Under the pieces are notes generated by a model. The model did not search any database. It worked only from the letters and a program-made list of their open reading frames with translations, and was not told where the DNA came from. Below are positions 24,963 to 36,252 of a stretch of 64,000 nucleotides of DNA, one piece after another. The translations under genes were made by a program, and so were the position numbers. The stretch is taken from contig CM056718.1 of assembly GCA_029844215.1 (NCBI GenBank), positions 85,300,764 to 85,364,763 on the forward strand. The letters are read 5' to 3'. Each line of letters begins with the position of its first letter. The first letter of the stretch is position 1. This DNA is from Przewalskia tangutica. Taxonomy: Eukaryota > Streptophyta > Magnoliopsida > Solanales > Solanaceae.

Positions 24963-27900
24963 TGTCACGACCGAACCGGGCCGTGGTCGTGCCTACCCGG
25001 GCACCCAAGTAGACATACATCAGAGTAATCAGCGGAATATAAAACAAGATATGACATAATATGAAATATGAAACAGTTCATCTAAGAAAACTTGCCTTTC
25101 GGCATAGATATATATAACAACTAGAACAGTTACATCCCTTTTTTTACCACTCGCCCCTGGCAGTGTTCTGCACTCTAAGAATGATATGACAACAATGACG
25201 GGCGGGGCCGCCATACCACGAATGTAAGCACCTACAACGACGGGGACTATACCACCGATAAGCCTCGAGAAAGCGGAGCTTCCCAACGCTAACGTGACCA
25301 CGAGCTAGGATCGACGACTGGTGTACCTCTACCTGCGGCATGAACGCAGCCCCCCGAAGGAGTACAGTACAACAGGTACCAAGTATGTGAAACTGTAAAG
25401 TACTTTCAATGAAATCAAGTATATAAAACCATTTGCAAATACAATTAGTTCAATTTGCACATAGTGCCATATCACAAACAAGAGCAATAATAGGTAAACT
25501 GTAACAGGTCTTTCCTAGGCCGCGAATGATCGAAGCAAGGACAATCGCCCATAGTATCATTATGCATGCCTAACCTCGACTCGCGATCCGCATAGGTCAC
25601 ACATAGACCCGTGAGGTATTCCTCGCGACGGGGTAGCTAACCCCGGTACCCTCACCGACTCCGCGGTCGCATAGTCTCAATAGACGCGTAGTCACGGCAC
25701 GCGTAGGGCATCCTCGTGACGGATAAAACACCGGAATGATCAACCCTGGAACTCCCGCACTCCGCGTAGTCACGCAGAACCGTATAGGCCGTATAGACGC
25801 ATCAAGGGTGGCAAGCCCTCGGTATAACAAGTCGAGGGTATGTGATATAATAACATAACGAACTTATCGTTAAACAACATAAGCACAACAAGTGGAACCC
25901 CTTTACACAAACATCACGGATACTAACACGTAGCATCCTAACATGTTTACTTATCAAATCAACAAGAAAGTATTTACAAGGCTATCACAAACCAACACAA
26001 TCAAGTTATTCACACAAGGTACTTTCTACTTTATGTTAACAATTTGGGTTTTATCCCCAAAGTACTTCATACCTTAACTCTTTTTAAAAGATCCGTTTCT
26101 TTCAAAAAGTCACACAATACCCGTAGTATAAAAATAGAGTAACTATCCTTTTAAGTAAACCAAAACACTTCCCTTTGTAAATCAAGTAACAACATTATTT
26201 TCCAAACGTTCAAGTTTGCCTAATTCCAAATGCTTAAGTTTCTCATTTTCGAAAGGTTTCGTAGTTCATAGTTTTAATCACTTAATGATATAGTTCTCCT
26301 TTAAAACAATTTGAGATACATATGCCTTATATGTGAGTAGGTTATTCTTGTTCATAATCAATCTTATTTAAGCAGCCATGATCTAGGAAATGTAATATCA
26401 TTTTGTCTCATCTTAGCTTCTATGCAGATGGAGGTTTCTACTGGTTTTAATAATACTTAATTAGTCAATACATTTCCCTTATTAACGCTGCAGTGGTTTG
26501 TTCGATACTTCATCTGATTTCCGAAATCAGTAAAATATTATTCCTTTTAAAAACCAAGTACTCATTACTCACGAATGAGGTTTCACACTTTTTAACAAAA
26601 TTCAGATTAATTCAATTTAAGTCAAGCCTCTTATCTTTTAAGATCAAGTCTCTTAACTTCTTAAATCAATAAACCATTCTTTTTACCTTCCTTAAGTCGT
26701 TATACCTAACTTCCCATAAAGCTAGTATAACTTTAAAGTTTTAAAACCAAGTATTACTCTTCCTTCAAAAAGGTTTCTTAATCCTCTTGAAATACTTCAA
26801 GATTCTTATTATTCAGGCTTAAGTCAAAAGACATTGCCGTAATTATTATTCAGTTACCACGCGACGTCACCGTACTATATATATATTCTTTTAAAATACT
26901 TCCAGATTCTTATTATTCAGGCTTAAGTCAAAAGACATTGCCGTACAACTACGTTCAGTTAACACACGTACGTCTACCGTACTATATATATATATATATA
27001 TATTCTTTAAAATATCATGCTCAAGAGGATAGGAAGAATCACATACCTCGCGACGATTATCGACTATTAGCAAAACGCTCCACGGCTATAACCCGGCTAG
27101 CCTCGTCCACCTTTCAAGTAGTACATGCTACTCGCAGATCAATCAACCTATAAGGGTTATACAAGTCTATCAATGCCTAGACTACTCTTGTAGAATATTC
27201 TTCTGATGTGATTACAGTTCAGTTCTTTTCTATAATATCCTTCTATTACAGTTCAATTCTCTTCTATGAATCTTATATTCATTTCTATATAACTACAGTA
27301 TGTAATTTCCAATTACAATAGAAGGATAGGATTATTTACCTCGGTAAGCCCAAAATTATCCAAGTTTAATGTCGATCCTGAGCAAGGTTTAGCTCATACT
27401 CCGGGTGCTCCAACCCGCTCCAAACAACCCTTAGAAGTTCTACCCAACTTCTACTTAATACTTCAACTACTTATGAAGATTTTTCCAAAGGGTTTCGTTT
27501 AGTGGCTAAAGGAAGTATAATAGTATTTCTGGGCTTTTAGTATAGGTATAACCTTGGAATACTACAAGGTATTTGGGCCAAGGTATTTTGAAATAGTAAA
27601 AATACTAGGAGAATACTTTTCTACCAAAAAAGGGGGGATATTTTCGAGAACAACTTTAGGCAAGGGGGGGTTCGGCCGAGGCCTTCTCAAGGGGGGGGGA
27701 GGGAGGGTGCTCTCGGCTAGAGCTCTCAAGAGGGGGGGGGAAGGGATTTCAAGACTTGGAGAGTGATTTGTGGATGAAGAAAATCTTCAAGTTAGGGGGG
27801 TATTTATAGGTCAAGCAATGGCCAACCAATGGCCAAGATGAAGCCAAGTGCTAGGCAAGTGTAAGGCCAAGATTTGGGCAAGTGTACCTTATCCATCTAC

Positions 27901-28216
27901 CACCAAAATATCCTACCAACTCCTTGACAAAAATCAAAGGCAAAAAACGTGCCAAAGAGGTCCCTTTTGCCGTCCACTTTGAGGGTGACACATGTCACCC
28001 TCCCGTTGGTCCAAAATATTTCATCTCTCGGAAAAATCCGCAAAAATAATAAATGACATAGCCGTATGTTTCCCTTCGCAAAGTCTGTAAAACGTCTCGT
28101 CGGAAAACAATTCTTTTTGTGTGTTGTGCACAAAATTTCGGTTCTAGCCTAACTTTAAGGCTCAATTTTTCTACGTACGTCCTCACGTACATACTCTGGA
28201 AATACGGGGTATAACA
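24963..28216 (-). mobile_element. E0 5' LTR (family A, complete)
   Basis: It starts TGTCACGACCGAACCGGG and ends ACGGGGTATAACA, 3254 bp. It is nearly identical to 6231-9415 in AT-rich parts but retains the 40-bp TATA-box segment lost there. The sequence that follows is not E0 interior but H's inverted polypurine tract (ttccccccttag). Confidence 0.88.
27801..27808 (-). promoter_or_regulatory. TATA box of the E0 5' LTR
   Basis: Inverted TATAAATA (tatttata on the plus strand) lies in the U3 part of the LTR that would drive E0's own transcript. It is absent from E0's 3' LTR. Confidence 0.6.
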
Positions 28217-29046
28217 TTCCCCCCTTAGAAACATTCGTCCCCGAATGTTCTTAGTCGGTTGCCAAGCTATACAAACTCCGGCATAAACTCTATACTATGC
28301 CTATCAATCAAAACTGCACAAGACCAACGATGCCACACATGGCCACCACATAACATACGTACAAAATCTCAATATTGTTTCTTGTTCCCCAATCCTTGGA
28401 TTTACTATCCAAACTTGGCCATTATGCTACATACATTCTCGTTAAGGCTCTTCTCGGTCCTTACGACCTGATTCCGGTGGAACGCATCCACGAACTCGTA
28501 CAACGATCAACTAGACTTGGGCCTTGCATCCCCGGGACCCTATCACATAGCGGGACTATTACCAACTAACATCACCCCATTCCATACTATCGGTTGACCC
28601 GAAAGGAGTCCATAACCCGACTCATCGTCACCCTTAACTTCTCATTCTTAGTCTGAACTAAAACTCTCTCTTATCTCAAGGTACTTCTCACCCTATCCCC
28701 CTATTCATTAGAAGTTTGTCACATAGGTCGAAGTATTTCTACCGTACATTCTTCCCTATTGGTCTTACACTGTTATGGGGCAATTACAACTTGTGAACTC
28801 TACACAACTATAGTCTCAGTTCACTTACCATTCTTGTCAACATTCTTAACTTTTCACTTTACTAATCAAAGTATTCCTACCTCTGGGGTACTATCACTTA
28901 CAACTGCTAGCAACAAAGGGAAAACATATATGCTAGGGCGAAATCTGAATCTATCAATGCACGTATGATTCAAAAGAATCGAGATATACCGTAACCCCAC
29001 GCGATGTCGCCTCGATCTGTCCGGTGAGTCACGTCATCTATGCGGT

Positions 29047-29805
29047 TCAAGGACCGCGAACCATAAACTCCACCCGACCTCTACCACGGTGGTGACATCG
29101 AACACCACCGCAGGGGACGCGGATGCAGGAAGGGGAACCAACTACCGGCCTCAAAGGCTGAGCCACCTCACCGGTGCTCTTTCTAAAAGGACATACCCTC
29201 CGTATATGGCCCGGACGGCCATAACAAAAACAAACACCTGTGCCATAACGCCATTTCCCCGAATGACGCTTACTACAATGGAAACACTGAGGAAAAAGTG
29301 GCCTCGACTGAGAAAATCCCCTGCTCCTTTGAGAACCTCGACCTTCAAGCTTGGGACCGGCTCCTAAATACCTTGTGGGGTCCAATATCCCACACGTGAA
29401 CTGCGGGGTATGTCTTTGGGTAGGCTGGGGACGAATATCTCACTCATTCTGAGGCCGCTCGTCCAAAAACTCACCGATAACCAACCAGCCTAGCCTCTTA
29501 CGCCGATCTCGCGTTGGCCTCTACCTCTGTACACCTATCTGCTTGGCCGAATAACCTCCTGTTGATGAAAGCTGTAGCACCGCTTATCTTGGTCAATAAC
29601 ATAATCGCTTCCCTCATGACCTATATTCTTCTCCTAGCTGGCCCGAGGCTCGTGTTGGGGTCTCAAAACTGCGCAGTAACAACTCGCCATCATGAACAAC
29701 ATCCGGTATACCCTGGGCATAAGCCCTATCAACTCCCTGAGTCTGACTAGTAGCTCCTGCTACTCCTTTGCCCTTCTGGGCGGCTGTTTCCCTCCTTGGA
29801 GGCAT
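29047..29805 (-). pseudogene. gag: gag remnant of H, copy 1 (frameshifted)
   Basis: Minus-strand start MPPRRETAAQKGKGVAG at 29805, the same as the open copy at 41581. The frame is lost after about 60 codons and recovered as a 112-codon stretch (29047-29385) carrying the C-terminal zinc-knuckle region (CFCYGRPGHIRRVC). Copy 2 is open across the same span, so the breaks in copy 1 are either recent mutations or sequencing errors. Confidence 0.7.
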
Positions 29806-29995
29806 AACTGTAACACAAAATCACGTCAGAGAGGAATTATCTTACTAACACAGCTCTACGGCACGATCTTAGAGTGAGAAGAATAGAAACCAACTCCTAA
29901 ATGTCCTGTAGCCTCCTGTTTATGGGTGTGGCGCGCAACACACCGATAATCAAGACTCTACTAGACACGGTCTGTAGACATTCCGAGGACTGACT

Positions 29996-30007
29996 GCTCT
30001 AATACCA
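29996..30007 (-). other. Primer-binding site of H, copy 1
   Basis: Minus-strand TGGTATTAGAGC, one base from the initiator-Met site TGGTATCAGAGC, lies 3 bp inside the LTR end at 30011. Confidence 0.8.
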
Positions 30008-30653
30008 CTCTGTCACGCCCCGAACCTCGGGCCCGTGAGTGGTGCCCTACCTGGGCACCCTTCTACCTAACAGACACAAGTAAACTGCGAAATTTAAATA
30101 ACACCTCATTTTTTTATTTTTTATTTTTACCAACGTACGTGCAAGGGAAAAGCCGACAAGGCTGCCATATAATATACATAACAAAAGACACTACACCGTA
30201 CATGAGTCCAATCCCATATATGAATACTGCACTTAAGAGTTTTATCAATCGTGGCGGGACAAGGCCCCGTACCCATAATCGTACAAAAGCTCAGATCTTG
30301 AAAGAACTTATACCAAAAGATAAACTCCGACGAAGGAGCTATCCAAAACTCGAAAGGTCCTACACCTGCCGATCACCAAACAGCGTACCTAAACCTGCGG
30401 CATGAACGCAGCCCCCCGAAGGAGGTCAGTACGAAGAATGTACCAAGTATGTGAAGCGATGAAATCAGTAATGAAATCATAACGATCTAAACAAAGCAGA
30501 GACATGTATGATAGCCAACCTACGATTACACAATACATAGCGGTCATATCAAGTCGTGGACGCGTGCCCTCAAAGTCACTACTCAAATAACAAGACACGT
30601 TGTCTTACTAACAATGAGTAATCAAAAGTATAGGTAGCAAATCCACGGAAGCA

Positions 30654-30953
30654 GTGGTATAACGATCTTTGGGGATTTACCCTCATTTATACTCTTACCC
30701 GGAGAAGGTGGTAAAGCGGTGGTATAACGATCTTTGGGGATTTACCTCATTTATACTCTTACTGGAGAAGGTGGTAAGCGGTGGTATAACGATCTTTGGG
30801 GATTTACCTCATTTATACTCTTACCACCGGAGAAGGTGGTAAAGCGGGTGGTATAACGATCTTTGGGGATTTACCCTCATTTATACTCTTACTGGAGAAG
30901 GTGGTATAACTATCTTGGGGATTTACCCCTCAGATATACTCTTACCCTACCTC
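30654..30953. repeat. Tandem ~62-bp repeat in LTR B (5 units, copy 1)
   Basis: Units start 'gtggtataacgatcttt' near 30654, 30719, 30781, 30848 and 30901, each followed by 'ggggattta' and 'tatactcttac'. The last unit is shorter. The array recurs at 42422-42706. Confidence 0.85.
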
Positions 30954-31322
30954 AACTGGCCATCATACATAACATAAGCACTACCGGCTTATCACACAAT
31001 AAGTAAGCAAGTTAAGAAATCCCCCTAACTTCTTATTAGTCTTATTCATATACACTCTCATTTTGGTTTACTTAAGGCACTAACATGACATTATAAATCC
31101 GGGAATCTAACCCGCCTCCTGGTCACATGCCCCGGAATCCCACAGCGTATAAGCATGTCCAAGGAGTAACACAAATAATGGAAGCATACCCGTGGAATCC
31201 CACATCACAGTCGGTACGTCCAAGTAACTCACAACAAGACAGCCGACCCTCCAACCGAGAGTCGCGGCAACGTAATAAAACATAATACTTGTACTCAAAT
31301 GCTATCACCAGCACACATTGGC

Positions 31323-31446
31323 AATTCTCAATTAAACAAGCCAAAGTATTTATCAAGGCACACATAGAATAATTCTCAATTAAACAAGCCAAAGTACTTA
31401 TCAAGGCACACATAGCATAATTCTCAATTAAACAAGCCAAAGTACT
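31323..31446. repeat. Tandem 48-bp repeat in LTR B (2.6 units)
   Basis: Units start 'aattctcaattaaacaag' at 31323, 31371 and 31419. The array is also in copy 2 near 43073-43196. It creates a repetitive minus-strand open frame that I do not regard as a gene. Confidence 0.85.
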
Positions 31447-33121
31447 ACGTACGTACATTCTTTTCAAAAGACTCTTTTTTATGTAAAACCCCAAGATACT
31501 AACACCTGTAGTATCAAGGTGTGTCTATTTTTCAAAGTAAGTTACTACACTTTTAGAAAACTCTTTTCAAAGCTTGAAATCAAGTAACTTCAAATTTTCA
31601 CAATCTAGGCAACTTATGCCTAATAATCAAAATAGACAACTTTCTTAACCTTCCATAAAGCCGTTATAACCAACTTCCCATAAAGCCGTTATAATCCTTT
31701 ATGGTTTTAGACATATTCATTCCTTTTTATAACCAAGAGACTTATACTTAAAACCAAGTATCACATACTTACAAATCAAGTTTCTTAACTTTCAAAATAC
31801 TTCAAGTCTCTTAATATTTAGAAAACAAGTTTCTTCTACTTTTAAACCTTAAGTAACTCACACCTTTAAAACAAGTTACTTCTCTTAAATCATGTCATTT
31901 CTCCTCTCTTAAAACAATTAAGTAAATCACTCTTTTAACTCCCCTAAAGTCATTACAACAACCCTTAGGTTTTGGAACTAAGGCACTAGCCAAAAGGTTT
32001 GGAAACCACTTCCTTTTCAAGACTCTATGTACTTTAAGTAAAATACTTTCACTTTTAAGAATCCAAACTTCACTAAGGAAATAGATTATACAACTTACAA
32101 TTTAAACATCAAAGTACAATCAAGGGAGTACATAGAATGAATTCTATTTTAGGCAATCCAAATACAACCAAGGAATGGATCATTTAAGGAGTAGGACATA
32201 CTTTCTTTATCTTAAGGAATCATGCTAGAAGAGGAGATAGTTCACATACCTTTTCGGCTAAATCCACAAGCTGCCGAATACGCGTGCGTAGAAGTGTCAA
32301 CCTATAATGGTCACAACAAGACTATCAACTTCTAGTCTCAAACGTAGAATAATACTAAGTATACGGTCTCTAATTCTACGGAAAATCGGGCAGCACTTCC
32401 TTTGTTTCTACTCACTTTGCCACCTTTTTCAAGGCCGAATACAATAACCAACACGCCACATTTAAGGCTCAAAACAACAACCAAACAAAGGGGATTACAC
32501 GCCTTACAATACGTATAAAATTCCGCCCCACAATTAATACGAAGTAGTTCCATATTCAAGCCATTCTCGGCCAACAACATAACCAACAATTCAAAGTCTT
32601 TTCCAATCCTTTTCCAATTCCAAGTTCTAAGGTCTAACATGTTATATAGTCATAAACAACTTTAACAACTACAATTTCCTTCTTTCTACAACATGCGACG
32701 ACTTAAACTAATAATCGACTTGAATTGTAATCTTAAGGCTAACATGCTAGTTTTTCGGATTAGGGTTCCAATAGCCAAAACACTTATCAAACCTCATAAT
32801 ATATAACTCATGCTTGCTAATATCCATAGCTACAATGATAAGTAAACCTTAATCGCTAAAATGACAAGAATTATACCTTTACAAGCCCTTAAAATTTCCA
32901 AGATTCAAAGTCGCTCCTTAGAAAATTCTTAGCTCCTTTACTTATGTTCCAATCCGCTCCAGGCACTCCTTATAAGCCTATGAAGAACCCATCTTGTTGC
33001 TCCTTTGGTTTCTTCCTGTTCTTCCCCCCCCCCCCCCCCCTTAGTTTTTTCGTTTGACTCATTATGGTTTGATTGTTATTGTCCACAATTTGAAAAAGTC
33101 TAAACGTTACACGTTCTAGCA

Positions 33122-36100
33122 ATGATTCAGAGGTTCAGCGATTCGGCTAAAGCTAGAACAAAGAAGAAAAAGAATGGCGATAGTCCAACAATTGCGAGAA
33201 AATCTTATTCCGCAATCTCGGACCTCTGTGTTGGTTCATGTTACTCCGCACTCGCTTTCCTTTAGAAAATGTAGTAGATGATTCTATGCTACAAAGGATA
33301 CATGAATGGGGCAAAAATATCGAAATTGAAAGCTTGGATATTAGTGAGTTTGAAGGCAAAACTTCCGGCAGGACCATTGACGCCCCTAATGCTACTATGG
33401 TGGTCGATCATTCCACGGGCCAATATGTTGGTAAAGGGTTCATTTCGGAAGAACTGAAGCGATCCTCCAGCATTAGTACCCCGACACTACCTGGAAATTC
33501 TCTCAGGTTTGCTGGAAAAGGGTTGAAATCTGGGCCAGACATTGCAATTGGTGAAGCAAGACACGATGGCATCCTCGGGTCTAAACCGGGTCAGGGCGTG
33601 GGTCAAAGGTTCTTGGCGGGTCGTGCAGGGGTTCATGGGTCCAAGAGTAATCATGTCTTGTTTGATTCGAAGTCAGTTGAAAGCATTGATGGTACTTCTA
33701 TCCCCAAGAAGTTCAACGCGGATGTCAAGAGAGCAAACTTCAATGCCCCGGGAAACGATGGGACTACTCCAATTACGGGTCGGGTCTTGGGTCAGAAGGC
33801 TAAGGCGGGTCACGAGGATAACAATGATACTAGGAATATGCACTCTATGCAAGGATCAAGATCAGATGTGGAATACGAAGGGGTTTCTAGCCCCGAGGTT
33901 TGACGTCACAATTGAAGGAGTAGGCGTCAAACTTTAACGCCGGGTATCAAGTCTACACTCCCAACCGGGCCTTAATGATGGTCTAATTTCCAAAGGCGGG
34001 CGGGGATAACCTAGGGACATTAACTACCCCGCTTTACAAGGAGCTAAGTCAATGGTGGGTTCCAACGTTTTGATTGAGGGTCGAGGCGTCGCGCATTTAT
34101 GAGGTGGGTACCAACGACTCTCTCATTACTCGGTTCTTTATGATGGTATTAGTTCCAAGACGGATCGGGGATAATCTAGGGCATTGACTACTCACGTTAC
34201 GAAGAGCAAGTCAATTGTGAGAAACAAAGCTATTTCTTTGTCGAGGAGCCTAGGAACTCCACGAGAGCCGAAGGGTCGGCATTGAATGTGGCGGGTATCA
34301 ATGACTCTCTAATAACTCCGGGACTTTATGATGGTCTTGGTTCTAAGACGAATCAGGGGGACAATCTGGGGGCATTGACTACTCACGTTACATGAAGAGC
34401 CAAGTCAATTGTGAGAAACAAAGCTATTTCTATGTCCAAGGAGCCTAGGAACTCCATAACCATCAATGATGCAAGAGTAGGAAGGTCAACATTGAATGAG
34501 ACGGCATTCAAAGTGCCTTCGTGATTCAAGTCAACATCCCGCATTTCTTTAAGTGTCACCAATGAAGCCTTCCCTACTTTAGCTAGTTTGCTAAGTGGAG
34601 CCAATCTCAAGAATCACAACACTCTTCGTCTTTAACACTTCCTGATTCGAGTAGAGTCCTAAACTTCCCCTCTCTCATCTAATACCACTTCACTACTTCC
34701 TGAATTTCACAACACCACACCCCTTCTATCTCCTCTTCCTTCTATTCCTTCGAAACCAACACAAATTCCCTACCCTCCCAAATGGCACGCAAATCTTCTC
34801 TTATCATGCCCAAGCTCACTCCCTTCTACCCTTCCCTCTGCCTATACCTCCGGATATACCTCCCAATGATTTACACACTAATGCACCTTCTAAACCACAT
34901 CATTTCCCTACCACGGCCACAACTCACAACAATCTTCCCCAAACCATGGCAAAGGTCCTTCCTCCTAAAAAGACTTATCTTTGAGTCTTTGCGGGAACTA
35001 GGATTGAGGCAAAAGGTATGAAGTTACAATTTATTGAACAACAAGGGAGGAAGTAAATATAGATCTTGAGGATGAAGTTCCTTTCATAGAAACTTGGGGC
35101 TATTGCCTAATAGGTTGCTTCACGGTCCTTTCCGGGAAGAGAAGCATTGAATACGATTGTGAAAGGATGGGAGTTAAATGCGTATTATACCATATGGCAA
35201 AGGTGGGCGATGTTCAAATTCATGACGGAGGAAGAGCGCACTAATGTACTTCACGGAGGCCCTTATATGGTCTACGGAAAACCATGATGCTCAAGGCTAT
35301 CAATAAAGGAGTTCTTATAACGGATGATTTGTTTATGGACATTCCTATTTGGGTCACTTTTCGGACATTCCCTTTCTATTTGGAGTGTAACGCCTTAGTA
35401 AGATTGCTTCACGTGTAGGAAAACCTCTTTACACCGACCAATATACTAAGGAAAGGTCTAAAATGAACTATGCAAGAGTTCTAGTGGAAGTGGATGTTAG
35501 CGAGGAGCCGATAATGGATTTTGTCGTCAATCTCCCGATAACGTAAAGTATACTCAAAGGGTAAACTATGAGAATTACCCGACTTTTGCTATCATTGTGC
35601 GGCTTTTGGACACAACCACTTGAAGTGTAGGAAGGCGAGGATGATGTCAACATTGAAGAAGCTCAATAACATGCAATCGAGGTCCCCTAACAGCGGGGAT
35701 GATTCTATTCATTTGAAGGTCAACAAAGTGCAGGTGGAACCAACCCTCCTCATCCACCAACTTCTCAACATCCGTAGATGCGATAACTTGATGGACATTG
35801 AAGAAACTGTGCACACAACACCTCCTGGTACCGGAAGCTTGGGAGAAGTATCACATGCCGCGGGTCCTCCGGTTTTGGGTCATTCTGGCCCACCATGTTT
35901 GCGGGATTCTCTAGCAAAGTCCTCACTGCCTAATTCTCACAATGGCAGTACACAATATGTTAGGATGAGGGGTGAGTCAAAACATTCTGATTCTGAGATG
36001 CCTATGAACCCGCCACCTTCATTGGATGAAGTTACATTCAACGGTGCTACGGAAAAGGCTCAGCTTGTGTCAAGTAACGTTAACTTTGAACGTGGGGAAC

Positions 36101-36252
36101 ATAGCTTGGCTGGTACACAAGTTATGGCTTCCAGCAACAAAGATGATGGATGGCAAGAGGTTTTGTCCAAAAAGAATGGGCCGAAAAGCAGTGGGAAAGC
36201 GAAGGCAGCTAAGCGCGGAGGTGCTAATAAAACCTCCTTTGTTTCCTTATGA
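33122..36252 (+). pseudogene. LINE ORF1: DUF4283-like RNA-binding protein with zinc knuckle (frameshifted)
   Basis: ORF1 proteins bind LINE RNA. The likely start at 33122 reads MIQRFSDSAKARTKKKKNG, a basic N-terminus. The frame shifts near 33235, then runs open at 33238-33903 in a Gly/Ser-rich region. It passes through three ~180-bp repeats (33973-34500) and a Pro-rich stretch to a DUF4283-like domain (about 34990-35560), where pieces such as 'VKGWELNAY', 'GGPYMVYGK' and 'SYARVLVEVD'-like (read as NYARVLVEVD) occur. A CCHC knuckle, CYHCAAFGHNHLKC (35589-35630), follows. The last segment (35620-36252) is open and ends GWQEVLSKK...SFVSL, a common plant LINE ORF1 ending. Several frameshifts break it. 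The LINE appears young, so some may be sequence errors. Confidence 0.8.
33973..34500 (+). repeat. Three ~170-190-bp tandem repeats within LINE ORF1
   Basis: Units start at 'atgatggt' near 33973, 34141 and 34328. Shared words are 'gatcggggataat(c)tagggcattgactac', 'aagtcaattgtgagaaacaaagc' and 'gagcctaggaactcc'. The last two units are most alike. They lie between the N-terminal region and the DUF4283-like domain. Confidence 0.75.

Larger units (their letters stand above)
6231..28216 (-). mobile_element. Element E0 (family A, gag-only), split by element Y1
   Basis: Minus-strand element with 3' LTR at 6231-9415, interior at 9416-10425 plus 23250-24962, and 5' LTR at 24963-28216. The two interior pieces match consecutive parts of Y1's unbroken interior (17261-18290 and 18290-19823), which shows they were once continuous. 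Probable target duplication is ttccc-like: ttcttcc before 6231 and ttccccc after 28216. The first two LTR bases at the left edge are unclear. Confidence 0.75.
28217..30010 (-). mobile_element. H interior, copy 1 (1.8 kb)
   Basis: Read on the minus strand it has a primer-binding site (29996-30007), a gag remnant from 29805, about 0.8 kb of non-coding DNA, then a palindrome and polypurine tract beside 28217. No pol region is present. It is almost identical to 39978-41786. Confidence 0.8.
27934..32995. repeat. 5.06-kb direct repeat, copy 1 (left of LINE)
   Basis: The end of E0's 5' LTR, the H interior and most of H's 5' LTR are repeated at 39695-44742 in the same orientation. Copy 1 runs straight into the LINE's 5' end at 32996. 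AT-rich stretches (e.g. 31320-32240 versus 43070-43990) are practically identical. GC-rich stretches differ mostly by one- to few-base changes. Confidence 0.92.
30011..32995 (-). mobile_element. H 5' LTR, copy 1 (family B), cut by the LINE
   Basis: It starts TGTCACGCCCCGAACC. It matches 41787-44742 and stops at '...gaacccatctt', after which LINE sequence begins. The last ~0.75 kb seen in copy 2 is missing here. Confidence 0.87.

Noticed and set aside
30654..30953. Regular ~62-bp repeats considered as a CRISPR array
   Set aside because: The units are tandem with no unique spacers, lie in a plant LTR and recur with that LTR.
31123..31494. Repetitive minus-strand frame (LACLIENY repeats), also in copy 2 near 42849-43244
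   Set aside because: Produced by the 48-bp DNA repeat in LTR B. No start context or domain supports a gene.
32338..32640. Minus-strand 100-codon frame in LTR B (MLDLRTWNWKRIGKDFE), conserved in copy 2
   Set aside because: Conserved only because the two copies are a recent duplication. The diverged LTR D and 45497 fragments do not keep the frame, and no domain is recognisable.
34990..36252. DUF4283 and zinc-knuckle region as a host plant gene
   Set aside because: It lies directly upstream of and overlaps ORF2 of the LINE, with a shared poly(A) tail. It is ORF1 of that element.
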